DNA of 64,000 bases from JAGWRA01 sp035534615 (GCA_035534615.1 DATLRO010000073.1:24529-88528), one strand, 5' to 3'; shown: positions 27,919 to 36,172, counted from the first letter of the stretch. Program-made: numbers and translations. Notes: a model not told the origin generated them from the letters alone.

Positions 27919-29202
27919 TTACGGAAGCACGGGCAGCGCGGGATCGATGTCGAACGCCAGTTGCGCGTGCGCGCGGCGCAGGCGTGCCGTGACCTCGGCC
28001 GGCTCCGGCGCATGCGCGAAGATGAAGCCGGGATAGCTGGCGCCTTCGGGCAGCGGTACGAGCCGCTGGTCGGGCCGCGCGGTGATCTCGATCCCGTCGA
28101 TGCCGGGCAGCGCCCGCGCGTCATCCAGGCCGCGGACACCCCGGTAGACCCCGGCGCGCGGAATCGGAATCATCATCACGCCCGACGCGCGCCGCTCCCG
28201 CCGCCAGCCGGCCACCGGATCCCCGCCGGCGTGCCGCAGCAGCAGATCCTCCAGCGACACCACCGTCTCGCTTCCGTCGCGTTCGAACCGCAGGCTGCGG
28301 GCGCACAGGCCGCCGATCGGCCGTGCCGCCACTTCGAGCACGAAGACGCCCCGCGCGTTGACGCGGCACTCGGCGTGAATCGGCCCGTGATGGAGGCCGA
28401 GCGCGCGCGCGGCCGCCGCAACCGCCGCCTCGACGGTGTCGCGGTCGCGATCGGCGAGCCCGGACGGCGTCACGTAGATGGTCTCTTCGAAGAACGGACC
28501 GTCCAGCGGGTCCGGCTTGTCGAACACGGCCAGCGTGTGCAGGCGGCCCTGCTCGAGGATTCCTTCCACGGCGTATTCGCGGCCGTCGATGAACCCCTCG
28601 ATCAGCACGACGTCGTGGGCCGGGTCCTGCAGCGCGCGGATTTCCGTCGACCGCAGCAGGCGGACGAGGCGTGTGAACGCCGCGACGAACGACGCGGGGT
28701 CGTCCGCCCGGATCACCCCGCGGCTGGCCGACAGCGCCACCGGCTTGACGACGCAGGGAAAGCGCACCGCCGCGGCCATCGCCGCGGCCGCGGCGTCCAG
28801 CGGCGCCGATTGGAACCAGGGGACGGGCAGGCCGGCCGCGGCCAGCCGGTCGCGCGTCCGGCGCTTGTCGCGGCTGGCCGCGGCGGCCGGCGGCGGATGG
28901 CCCGGCAGGCCGAGTGCCGCGGCGACCCGCGCCGCGATCACCACCGGCCGATCCCCGACGACCAGCAGGCCGTCGATCGGGTCGCGCCGGGCGGCCGCCA
29001 CCAGCGCCTCCACCGATTCGTCTTCCCGGTGAAACCGGATCGGGATCGCGGCGTCCCGCCAGGGATCGTCCAGCAGGTGGCACCGGTCGGTCGCGAACAC
29101 CAGCTCGACGCCCTGCCGCACCGCCGCCTCGCCGAACGACCGCGTCTGATACCCGGTCGTGGTGGCGAGGAGGACGATGCGGCGGGTCGTGGGAAGAGGC
29201 AA
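27919..29202 (-). CDS. ATP-grasp enzyme, partner of the radical SAM selenoprotein
   Basis: About 427 residues. Rossmann-like pre-ATP-grasp domain (1-105), then the ATP-grasp fold: FPCVVKPVALSASRGVIRADD binds nucleotide, VLIEGFIDGREYAVEGIL is the central block, and HAECRVNARGVFVLEVAARPIGG holds the Mg-binding Glu residues. These enzymes join a carboxylate to an amine or similar through an acyl-phosphate. The start is uncertain; TTG 29202 puts the protein directly after the read-through stop of the radical SAM gene (32 nt gap), while an earlier TTG would overlap it. The pair is probably one operon making or modifying one product. Confidence 0.82.
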   Translation of the reverse strand: MPLPTTRRIVLLATTTGYQTRSFGEAAVRQGVELVFATDRCHLLDDPWRDAAIPIRFHREDESVEALVAAARRDPIDGLLVVGDRPVVIAARVAAALGLPGHPPPAAAASRDKRRTRDRLAAAGLPVPWFQSAPLDAAAAAMAAAVRFPCVVKPVALSASRGVIRADDPASFVAAFTRLVRLLRSTEIRALQDPAHDVVLIEGFIDGREYAVEGILEQGRLHTLAVFDKPDPLDGPFFEETIYVTPSGLADRDRDTVEAAVAAAARALGLHHGPIHAECRVNARGVFVLEVAARPIGGLCARSLRFERDGSETVVSLEDLLLRHAGGDPVAGWRRERRASGVMMIPIPRAGVYRGVRGLDDARALPGIDGIEITARPDQRLVPLPEGASYPGFIFAHAPEPAEVTARLRRAHAQLAFDIDPALPVLP

Positions 29203-29234
29203 GGGGGTTCGCTCGGGGCTCGGGCGTTTCGGCG

Positions 29235-30653
29235 TCAGATCAGAGCCACCTGCTCTGTGGTCGGCTCCGCTCAACAGTACCAAGGCTCGTTCAGATACGG
29301 CACGGTGGCGCGGTCCCGGGCCGGAGGCCCGATCCTCGACGGCGATCGGCCCGGGCCGGCCGCCTCCCCGGCCAGCGTGCGCACCGCGTCGAACAGCGCC
29401 CGCCGTGGCGCGGTCGGCTGCCGGCCCACGAGCCCCATCACCTCGCGCTGAAGGGCGTCGACGTCCGGATCCTCGTGCGTCCACCGGTACGAGAGGGCCT
29501 CCGGGTCGAACGCCCCGACCAGCCGGCGGATCTCCGGCAGTTCCAGCAGCCGCGATCCGGCCGTGACGATCAGCCGGATGGCGAGCTGAATCGGTGCGAC
29601 CTGCTCCACCAGGTCCAGATCGTCGACCATATCCAGCAGGTCGCGGTACCCCTGCCGCGTCGTCCATGGCGTGAACGCGACGAAGGTCGGGCAGAGGGCG
29701 AGCCCGGCCTCGCGGCAGAGGGCGACGGCCCGGGCAAAATCGGCGCGCGTGTGCCCCTTGTCCAGCAGAGCCAGGATCCGATCGTCCACCGCTTCGACCG
29801 CGGTGGTGACGAACAGACAGCCGGTCTGCTGCAGCTGCGCGAGCATCGCCGGGTCCCGGAGCAGATGTTCGACCTTCACCGTCACGTCGTAGGTGAGGCC
29901 CGGCCACTCCCGCGCCAGTCCGTCGATCACGGCGCGCGCGTGGCGGGGGCCGTTGAGGAAATCGGGGTCGCCGAACGTGATGTGCGCCGCGCCGGCCGCC
30001 ACCTGCGCGCGGATGTCGGCCAGCACGACGTCCGGCGGCACGACGCGGAAGCGTCCGCCGTACACCGGCACGATCGGGCAGTGACGGCAGCGGTGCCTGC
30101 AGCCGCGGCTGGCCTCCGTGTAGCCGACCGTCTTCCGCGAGCCGTCCCCGATCTGCAGCGACGCGTACCGGGACAGCGGGGGCAACTGCCGCCGATCGGG
30201 CACGAGAAACGACAGGCGCGGGAGATCGCGACCGGCCGCCGGCGCCGACAAGACCTCCTGCGGGTCGTCTCCCCCGCCCGCTGCGCCGCCGGCGATCCGC
30301 CGGGCCAGCGCCACCAGATCGGCTTCGAACTCGGCGCCGAGGATCGTCTGCACGCCGCGCGCGCGGAGGAACGCGGCGTTCAGCGGCGCGTAGAGGCCGT
30401 AGCAGCACAGATGCGCGGCCGGGTTCTCCTGCCGCACCCGCTCGATGACCTTCGTCGCCAGCCGCGTGGCGGTGTGCATCGGCAGGTAGCAGGCGATGAG
30501 GCCGGCCGCCCGGACGGCCTCTAACGGCAGCGGCTCGCGGGACAGATCGACCGGACGCACCTCGAATCCCGCCTGTGCGAGCCAGGCCACCGGCGACGCC
30601 AGTCCGAACGGCTGGCGGCCCATTTCGTAGGTGGACAGGAGGAGGACGCGCAT
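29235..30653 (-). CDS. CUAEP-tail radical SAM selenoprotein (in-frame UGA = Sec461)
   Basis: 472 residues if the UGA at 29273-29271 is read as selenocysteine. N-terminal B12-binding-like region (1-150), radical SAM core with Cys185, Cys189 and Cys192 (GCRHRCRHC, a Cx3Cx2C cluster site), then a helical end. The last codons before UGA read NEPWYC; beyond it the same frame gives A-E-P-T-T-E-Q-V-A-L-I and UGA at 29237-29235. The Cys-Sec-Ala-Glu-Pro tail is, from memory, the hallmark of a known family called CUAEP/CCAEP-tail radical SAM (seleno)proteins. A hairpin follows the UGA. Plain ORF calling stops at residue 460 and loses the Sec. SelA, SelB, SelC and SelD are not in the window. Confidence 0.85.
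29244..29266 (-). promoter_or_regulatory. Candidate bacterial SECIS hairpin
   Basis: Four bases after the UGA, on the minus strand, AGCC-G-ACC (29266-29259) pairs with GGT-GGCT (29250-29244): seven base pairs with one bulged G and an 8-nt loop. The apex lies about 13-20 nt after the UGA, within the range expected of bacterial SECIS elements. An alternative CCAC/GTGG pairing is possible; the exact loop bases were not verified by folding. Confidence 0.55.
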
Positions 30654-30659
30654 GGGGGC

Positions 30660-30689
30660 AGTCTGTCACGTCCACCGTCGGACGTCCAA
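30660..30689 (-). promoter_or_regulatory. Promoter of the radical SAM/ATP-grasp operon
   Basis: On the minus strand TTGGAC (30689-30684), 18 nt, CAGACT (30665-30660), then 6 nt to ATG 30653. It lies back to back with the promoter of the POT transporter. Confidence 0.5.
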
Positions 30690-30734
30690 CGTCCGCGCCC
30701 CGCGCCCCGCGCCCTGAGCCCCGAGTCCCCGTGC

Positions 30735-30740
30735 TACACT
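30735..30740 (+). promoter_or_regulatory. -10 box (TACACT) of the POT transporter gene
   Basis: TACACT ends 8 nt before ATG 30749; no convincing -35. Confidence 0.45.
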
Positions 30741-30748
30741 CCCCCGCC

Positions 30749-32059
30749 ATGACCGCCCAATCCGGCGCCGTTGAAAGCGCGCCCGCGGGCCATCCGCCGG
30801 GGCTGTACGTGCTGTTCTTCACCGAGCTGTGGGAACGGTACAGCTTCTACTCGATGATGGCGATCCTCGCGCTGTACATGAACGAGCGGCTGCATTTCGG
30901 CGTGGCGCACGTCGGCCGCGTCTACGGCGGCTACATCGCCGGCGTCTATTTCCTGCCGCTCATCGGCGGCTTCCTGGCCGATCGGGTGCTCGGGTTCAAC
31001 CGGGCCGTGATCGTCGGCGGCTTCCTGATGATGTGCGGGCACCTGGTGCTGTCGGTCGAGTCGCTGCCGTTCTTCTACGGCGGGCTCGTCTTGCTCGCCT
31101 GCGGCAGCGGCCTGCTGAAGCCGAATGTCTCGACCATCGTCGGGAACCTCTACCGCGACCGCCCCGGCCTGCGGGACGCCGGCTTCAACATCTTCTATAT
31201 GGGGATCAACATCGGCGCGTTCATCGCGCCGCTGACCGTGTCGTGGTTCAAGCAGCGCTACGGCTGGGGTGTCGCGTTCGGCTCGGCGGCCGGCGCGATG
31301 CTGATCTCGCTCGCGGTCTTCATCGGCTTCAACCGCTACATCCGGGAGGCGGCGCAGAAGGTCGACCAGACGTCGCGCGAAGCGCGCGCGGCGGCGCCGG
31401 CCGAGACGCGCGCGCGCGTAATCACGCTGCTGATGGTGTTCGCGATCTCGGCCGTCTTCTGGCTGGCCTTCTACCAGAACGGCTTCACGCTGACATTCTG
31501 GGCGCGCGACAACACGCTGACGACCATTGCGCCGGAGAAGTTCCAGGCGATCGAGCCGCTCGGCGTCATTCTGCTGTCGCCGCTCGCCGTGTGGCTGTGG
31601 ATGTGGCTGCAGCGGCGCCGGGCCGAACCGTCGACGCCGGTGAAGATGCTGATCGGCGTCCTGCTCGTCGCCGGCGCGTTCGGGATGATGGCCTGGGCCG
31701 GGCTGATCGGCGGCGACACGGGCCGGGTGTCGGTCCAGTGGCTCGTGTGGGCCTACGTCATCATCGCGCTCGGCGAGATCGCCCTCAGCCCGATGGGCCT
31801 GTCACTCGTCAACCGGGTCGCCCCTCCGCGCAGCCGCGGCGTGATGATGGGCGGCTGGTTCGTGAGCCTGGCGATCGGCGGCTACCTCTCCGGCTCCATC
31901 GGCGGCTACTGGAACCGGATGCCGCACAGCCGATTCTTCCTGCTGGTCGTCGGCATCCTGTTCGTCACCGCCGTCCTCCTGCTGCTGATGACGCCGGCGA
32001 TCAAGCGGACGATCGCCCGCGTCGACGCCGAGGAGCGCGAGGCCGCGCAGGCCCCCTGA
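30749..32059 (+). CDS. Proton-dependent oligopeptide transporter (POT/PTR2 family)
   Basis: 436 residues, about twelve to fourteen membrane helices. FFTELWERYSFYSMMAILALYM holds the ExxER-type proton motif in helix 1, GGFLADRVLGFNRAVIVGG follows as the MFS loop, and FNIFYMGINIGAFIAPL matches the PTR2 signature in helix 5. It imports di- and tripeptides with protons. Shorter than some bacterial DtpT proteins, but the two signatures are intact. It is divergent from the radical SAM operon with 95 nt between the start codons, so a shared regulation is possible but not shown. Confidence 0.9.
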   Translation: MTAQSGAVESAPAGHPPGLYVLFFTELWERYSFYSMMAILALYMNERLHFGVAHVGRVYGGYIAGVYFLPLIGGFLADRVLGFNRAVIVGGFLMMCGHLVLSVESLPFFYGGLVLLACGSGLLKPNVSTIVGNLYRDRPGLRDAGFNIFYMGINIGAFIAPLTVSWFKQRYGWGVAFGSAAGAMLISLAVFIGFNRYIREAAQKVDQTSREARAAAPAETRARVITLLMVFAISAVFWLAFYQNGFTLTFWARDNTLTTIAPEKFQAIEPLGVILLSPLAVWLWMWLQRRRAEPSTPVKMLIGVLLVAGAFGMMAWAGLIGGDTGRVSVQWLVWAYVIIALGEIALSPMGLSLVNRVAPPRSRGVMMGGWFVSLAIGGYLSGSIGGYWNRMPHSRFFLLVVGILFVTAVLLLLMTPAIKRTIARVDAEEREAAQAP

Positions 32060-32063
32060 GCCC

Positions 32064-32813
32064 ATGCCGCTGGACGACTACCGCCGCAAGCGCGATTTCA
32101 CGCGCTCCCCGGAGCCGGCCGGTGCCGCGCGCCGACGGCGGCGCGGCGCCGGCGGCGCCTTCTGCGTGCAGAAGCACCTGGCGAGCCACCTGCACTACGA
32201 CTTCCGCCTGGAGCACGGCGGCGTCCTGCTCTCCTGGGCCGTGCCGAAGGGACCGTCCATCGACCCGTCCGTGAGGCGCTATGCCGTGCAGGTCGAGGAT
32301 CATCCGCTCGACTACGGCGACTTCGAAGGCGTCATTCCCGAGGGGTACGGCGCCGGCATCGTGATGCTCTGGGATCGCGGCACCTGGGAGCCGGAAGTCG
32401 AGGATGTCGACGCCGCGCTGCGCCGGGGCGACCTGAAATTCCGGCTGAACGGCCACAAGCTGAAGGGCTCGTGGGTGCTCGTGCGCACCCGCTTCGGCAG
32501 CGACCGGGGCTGGCTGCTCATCAAGCATCGCGACGCCTGGGCCGGTCCGGTGGACATCACGACCTTCGCGCCGCTCAGCGTCAAGAGCGGCGGCGACTTC
32601 GAGGATATCGTCGGCAGCCGCGCGCCGGCGATCTGGCAGTCGAACCGGCCCGCCCGGGGCGGGCAGGCCGGCAAGCTGCTGGCCGAGGTGCTCGAACGGG
32701 TGGCCGCCAGGAAGGCCGGAGCGAAGCCCCGGGCCGCGTCGAAGCGCGCCACGACGACCGTCAGGAAGAAGCCAAGGGGAAAGAAGAAGCCGGGAATGAG
32801 GAATGAGGAATGA
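32064..32813 (+). CDS. Stand-alone LigD-type 3'-phosphoesterase
   Basis: 249 residues. The phosphoesterase (PE) domain of bacterial NHEJ ligase D is complete: FCVQKHLASHLHYDFRLEHGG with the metal-binding His pair and Asp, PKGPSIDP, and VEDHPLDYGDFEGVIPEGYGAG. It trims 3'-phosphates and ribonucleotides at DNA ends. No ligase, polymerase or Ku gene is adjacent, so it is either a separate component or a general 3'-end cleaner. The Lys-rich tail continues into the heptamer repeat, which supplies the last codons and the stop. Starts 4 nt after the POT stop. Confidence 0.85.
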   Translation: MPLDDYRRKRDFTRSPEPAGAARRRRRGAGGAFCVQKHLASHLHYDFRLEHGGVLLSWAVPKGPSIDPSVRRYAVQVEDHPLDYGDFEGVIPEGYGAGIVMLWDRGTWEPEVEDVDAALRRGDLKFRLNGHKLKGSWVLVRTRFGSDRGWLLIKHRDAWAGPVDITTFAPLSVKSGGDFEDIVGSRAPAIWQSNRPARGGQAGKLLAEVLERVAARKAGAKPRAASKRATTTVRKKPRGKKKPGMRNEE

Positions 32814-32896
32814 GGAATGAGGAATGAGGAACGAGGGGTGAGAGGTGCTCATTCCTCTCATTCCTCTCATTCCTCATTCCTCATTCCTCATTCCTT
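32793..32896. repeat. Heptamer repeat with inverted complement between convergent genes
   Basis: Five exact GGAATGA units (32793-32827), two degenerate ones (to 32841), then the complement as TCATTCC units separated by C/T or CTC (32849-32896). The two arms can pair into a hairpin of more than 35 bp. The first arm encodes the end of the phosphoesterase gene including its TGA (32811-32813). The stop of yvcK on the other strand is at 32913. It could serve as a two-way transcription barrier, or be a slippage-prone microsatellite. Confidence 0.8.
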
Positions 32897-32912
32897 CTTC
32901 CTCACCTCCTCC

Positions 32913-33878
32913 TCAATCCAGCAGCCGCTGCGACAGGACGCTCCAGACGGCGTACGCGAGCCGCCGCCGATCGTGGCGCGCGATGTCGTGCAGCCAGAAA
33001 TCCCCTTCGACGACCGCGCAATGCGCCGGCAGGATCCCGACCTGCAGCGGTTCCTTGTGCTCGGCCGCGTACCGGGCCAGCGTCCCGGGTGACGGCAGGC
33101 CGGTATTCGTGACGACGACGTCGACCGGCCGGCCGATGGCGGTCTCGACGCGGGCCACGGCGTCGGCAGCGGTGAACCCGTGCATGCCGCGCCCCTCGGT
33201 CAGCAGGTTGGCGATCAGGATGACCGGCCCCCGCACCTCGGCAAGCGCCTCCGCCACGCCCTGCACGAGGAAGATCGGCATCAGGCTCGTGTAGAAGCTG
33301 CCGGGGCCGACGATGACGGCGTCGAAGGTCCGGATGGCGTCGGCGACGGCCGGATAGATCGACACGTCCGGTTCCAGCCAGATGCGCCGCACGAAGTGGC
33401 CGCGCGTCTGTCCGGCGTCCACCTCCACTTCGCCGCGCGTCTCGGATCCGTCGCCGTACTCGGCGCAGACCGACGCGTGCTCGACGCTGATCGGCCAGAC
33501 GCGGCCGCTGCAGCCGAGCAGCGCCCGCAGCCCGTCGACCGCCGCCAGGAAATCCCCGCTGTACCGCTGCATCATCGACAGCAGCAGATTGCCGCCCGTG
33601 TGGCCGCCGAGCCGGGTATGCTCGAGCGTCGGCAGGCGCGCCAGCAGGACCCGGCGGGCCTCGCGCTCGTTGCGCGACAGCGCCAGCGTGCACTTGAGGA
33701 CGTCGCCCGGCGGCAGCACGCCGAGTTCATCGCGGAGCTGCCCGGAGCTGCCGCCGCTGTCGAACATCGTGACGACCGCGTTGACGTCCAGCCAGGGATT
33801 GGTCTTGAGGCCGCCCAGCAGGCTCGGCAGGCCGGTGCCGCCGCCGAAGCAGCCGACCTTCAGGTGCCGCAGGCGCAT
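32913..33878 (-). CDS. YvcK-type gluconeogenesis factor (CofD-like fold)
   Basis: 321 residues. CFGGGTGLPSLLGGL (10-24) and TMFDSGGSSGQLRDELGVLPPGD are the signatures of the YvcK/CofD nucleotide-sugar-binding fold; VGPGSFYTSLMPIFLV and LLTEGRGMHGFTAAD follow. In Bacillus subtilis YvcK binds UDP-GlcNAc and supports growth and cell shape on gluconeogenic carbon sources; no catalytic reaction is established. WhiA and RapZ, the usual neighbours in Firmicutes, are absent. Start ATG 33878 has a -10 box 6 nt upstream. Confidence 0.9.
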   Translation of the reverse strand: MRLRHLKVGCFGGGTGLPSLLGGLKTNPWLDVNAVVTMFDSGGSSGQLRDELGVLPPGDVLKCTLALSRNEREARRVLLARLPTLEHTRLGGHTGGNLLLSMMQRYSGDFLAAVDGLRALLGCSGRVWPISVEHASVCAEYGDGSETRGEVEVDAGQTRGHFVRRIWLEPDVSIYPAVADAIRTFDAVIVGPGSFYTSLMPIFLVQGVAEALAEVRGPVILIANLLTEGRGMHGFTAADAVARVETAIGRPVDVVVTNTGLPSPGTLARYAAEHKEPLQVGILPAHCAVVEGDFWLHDIARHDRRRLAYAVWSVLSQRLLD

Positions 33879-33884
33879 GGCGGC

Positions 33885-33890
33885 ATTCTA
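33885..33890 (-). promoter_or_regulatory. -10 box (TAGAAT) of yvcK
   Basis: On the minus strand TAGAAT ends 6 nt before ATG 33878; leaderless arrangement. Confidence 0.5.
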
Positions 33891-33948
33891 CCGTCGCGCT
33901 TGCGGAAAGTCGAAACCGGCCCATCCACGGACCGCCGCGGCCCTGCAC

Positions 33949-33954
33949 TACAAT
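33949..33954 (+). promoter_or_regulatory. -10 box (TACAAT) of the 33962 operon
   Basis: TACAAT ends 7 nt before ATG 33962. It probably drives the following run of genes to the terminator at 36701. Confidence 0.5.
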
Positions 33955-33961
33955 ACGGGGC

Positions 33962-34684
33962 ATGACCGATCCCGTCCAGGCGGTGGCGCCCGTCCTTCAG
34001 CGTTTCCAGGAGCTGTTCGGCCCGCGGCTCCAGGCCTTCCTGGTGTACGGCGAACGCCAGAAGCCGGCCGGCGGCAGCGGCGCCGGCAGCCGGCACGTCC
34101 ACACGCTCGCGCTCGTCGATCAGCTGACGGGCGACGACCTGGCGGCGTGCGCGCCGTCGGTCCCCGACTGGCGGAAGCAGGGGCTGGCGACGCCGCTCGT
34201 CCTGTCGGCCGCCGAGTTCGCGCGATCGCTCGACGCGTTCCCGCTCGAGTACGGCGAGATCATCGCCGACCACCTGCTCGTCGCGGGGACCGATCCGTTC
34301 GAGCACCTGCAGGCCCGGCCGGCCGACCTGCGGCGGGCGTGCGAGGTGCAGGCCAAGAGTCACCTGCTGCACCTGCGTGAAGGCTACCTGGAGACCGGGG
34401 GCAAACCGGAGGCCGTGGCGGCGCTGATCCGGGCGTCGGCCCCGGCGCTCGCCGCGCTGCTGCGGAACGTCGCCCGGCTCGAAGGCGCGCCGGCCGACGA
34501 CCACGCGACCGTCGCGCACCACACGCGCCATCGCCTCGGGCTCGACGGCGACACGATCCACGACGTGCTCGCGCTCACCCAGCAGCCCGAGCGCCTGAAC
34601 GCCGCCGGCGCGCAGCGCCTGTTTCCGGCGTACCTCGACGCGGTCGAGCGGCTCGTGCACTACGTCGACACCTGGACGTCCTGA
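33962..34684 (+). CDS. Nucleotidyltransferase-like protein of unknown function
   Basis: 240 residues. The N-terminal half resembles a decayed nucleotidyltransferase domain (FLVYGERQK, then VHTLALVD and PLVLSAAEFARSLDAFPLEYGEI), but the usual GS-x-DxD active site is not seen. The C-terminal half is helical with HTRHRLGLDGDTIHDVLAL. No signal peptide. The stop overlaps the next ATG by one base (TGATG), tying it to the TPM-domain gene. Likely a conserved accessory protein of the TPM/LemA group; function not known. Confidence 0.6.
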   Translation: MTDPVQAVAPVLQRFQELFGPRLQAFLVYGERQKPAGGSGAGSRHVHTLALVDQLTGDDLAACAPSVPDWRKQGLATPLVLSAAEFARSLDAFPLEYGEIIADHLLVAGTDPFEHLQARPADLRRACEVQAKSHLLHLREGYLETGGKPEAVAALIRASAPALAALLRNVARLEGAPADDHATVAHHTRHRLGLDGDTIHDVLALTQQPERLNAAGAQRLFPAYLDAVERLVHYVDTWTS

Positions 34685-35541
34685 TGCGCCACCCCCTCGC
34701 CCCGATTCGCCGGTGGCTGATCGTGGTCGGCGTCGCGCTGCTCGGGCTCGCGACGCCGACGCTGAGCGCACAGCGCACCGGCGCCAGCCTGCCCGCGTTG
34801 ACCAAGCCGGTCAACGACTTCGCCGACGTGATCGATCCCGCCAGCGCCGCCGCCATGGACCGGCAGATCCGGGCCCTGCAGGCCGCCACCGGCGACGCCG
34901 TCGTGGTCGCGACGATCCCGACCTACGCGCCGTACGGGGACATCTCGCAGTACGCGGTGCAGATGTTCGCGAACCACGGCCGGGGCATCGGCCGGAAGGG
35001 GAAGGACAACGGCCTGCTGGTGCTGCTCTCCGTGAAGGAGCGGCGGGTCTGGATCGAGGTGGGCTACGGCCTCGAGCCGTACGTCACCGACGGCTTTGCG
35101 GGCGACACCAGCCGGCTGTACATGGTGCCGGCGTTCCGCCGGGGCCAGTACGGCGCCGGCCTGCTCGCCGGCACGACCCGGCTGATCGATCGGATCGCGA
35201 AGGAGCGGCATGTCACGCTGAGCGGCGTGCCGGCGCCGCCGCCGCCCCGGGCGGCGCCCGGCCCGGGCGTGCCCGGCTGGCTCGTCATCCTCCTCGCGCT
35301 CGGCGTCCTCATGCTGATCATCCGGGCCACCTCCGGCGGCGGGCCGCGCGGCGGCGGCCGGGGAGGCCTCGGCTGGAGCGGCTGGTCGGCCGGCGTCGGC
35401 ATGTTCGGCGGCGGCTTCGGCGGCTTCGGCGGCGGCTTCGGGGGCGGCGGCTTCGGGGGCGGCGGCGGTGGCTTCGGGGGCGGGTTCGGCGGGTTCGGCG
35501 GAGGCGCCACGGGAGGTGGCGGCGGCGGCGCGGGATGGTAG
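34684..35541 (+). CDS. TPM-domain (YgcG-type) membrane protein
   Basis: 285 residues. Signal peptide 1-30 (LIVVGVALLGLATPTLSAQ), TPM domain about 37-180 (VNDFADVIDPASAAAMDRQI ... RVWIEVGYGLEPYVTDGFAGD), a membrane helix about 200-220 (GWLVILLALGVLMLIIRA), and a Gly/Phe-rich tail of about 55 residues. The TPM domain faces the periplasm; homologous domains act in photosystem repair or as phosphatases, but the bacterial role is not settled. It commonly accompanies LemA, as here. The tail is encoded by repeated GGCGGCTTC units. Confidence 0.82.
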   Translation: MRHPLAPIRRWLIVVGVALLGLATPTLSAQRTGASLPALTKPVNDFADVIDPASAAAMDRQIRALQAATGDAVVVATIPTYAPYGDISQYAVQMFANHGRGIGRKGKDNGLLVLLSVKERRVWIEVGYGLEPYVTDGFAGDTSRLYMVPAFRRGQYGAGLLAGTTRLIDRIAKERHVTLSGVPAPPPPRAAPGPGVPGWLVILLALGVLMLIIRATSGGGPRGGGRGGLGWSGWSAGVGMFGGGFGGFGGGFGGGGFGGGGGGFGGGFGGFGGGATGGGGGGAGW

Positions 35542-35569
35542 GATGGCCGAACGGCCCCTGCGGAGGAGG

Positions 35570-36172
35570 ATGACGGTGTCAGAACAGATCGTGGAAGCGA
35601 GACCGACGAGCCGGATCGGCCGGCTGCTGCCCGCGTGTGCGATCGCCGTCCTCGCCCTCGGGCTGTCGGGCTGCTCGTACAACACGTTCGTCAGCCAGCA
35701 GGAGGCCATCAAGGCGCAGTGGGCGCAGGTGCAGAACCAGATTCAGCGCCGCAACGACCTGATCCCGAATCTGGTCGCCACCGTCAAGGGCTACGCCGCG
35801 CACGAGCAGGACACGTTCGAGGCGATCGCCGCGTCGCGCGCGAAGCTGGCCGGCGCGCAGACGCCGGCCGACACGATGGCGGCCGCCAATCAGCAGACCG
35901 CCGCGCTCTCACGCCTGCTGGTCATCGCCGAGGCCTATCCGCAGCTCAAGGCGGACGAACAGTTCAACCGGCTCATGGACGAGCTGGCCGGCACCGAGAA
36001 CCGGATTGCCGTGGAACGCATGCGGTACAACCAGCGCGTGCAGGCGTACAACACCCTGCTGCGTCAGTTTCCATCGAACCTGACGGCGAGGATGTTCGGC
36101 TTCAAGGAATATCCGTTCTTCCAGGCGCCGCCGGCCGCGCAGAAGGTGCCGACGGTTCACTTCGGCAAGTAG
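35570..36172 (+). CDS. lemA: LemA-family lipoprotein
   Basis: 200 residues. An N-terminal hydrophobic stretch ends in the lipobox LSGC, so the protein is likely lipid-anchored. The LemA core of antiparallel helices follows: YNTFVSQQEAIKAQWAQVQNQIQRRNDLIPNLV, then TVKGYAAHE, and the terminal block RMRYNQRVQAYNTLLRQFPSNL with MFGFKEYPFF. ATG 35570 follows GGAGGAGG; ATG 35543 is a possible longer start. Function unknown in detail; the pairing with the TPM protein is widespread. Confidence 0.88.
   Translation: MTVSEQIVEARPTSRIGRLLPACAIAVLALGLSGCSYNTFVSQQEAIKAQWAQVQNQIQRRNDLIPNLVATVKGYAAHEQDTFEAIAASRAKLAGAQTPADTMAAANQQTAALSRLLVIAEAYPQLKADEQFNRLMDELAGTENRIAVERMRYNQRVQAYNTLLRQFPSNLTARMFGFKEYPFFQAPPAAQKVPTVHFGK

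Noticed and set aside
27919..30822. One continuous 967-codon frame covering the ATP-grasp gene and the region of the radical SAM gene
   Set aside because: Only the downstream part (to about 29202) is ATP-grasp-like. Upstream the radical SAM protein is in another frame with motifs and promoter.
32793..32896. CRISPR-like array
   Set aside because: Units are 7 bp without spacers and the second half is the reverse complement of the first; it is a microsatellite inverted repeat.
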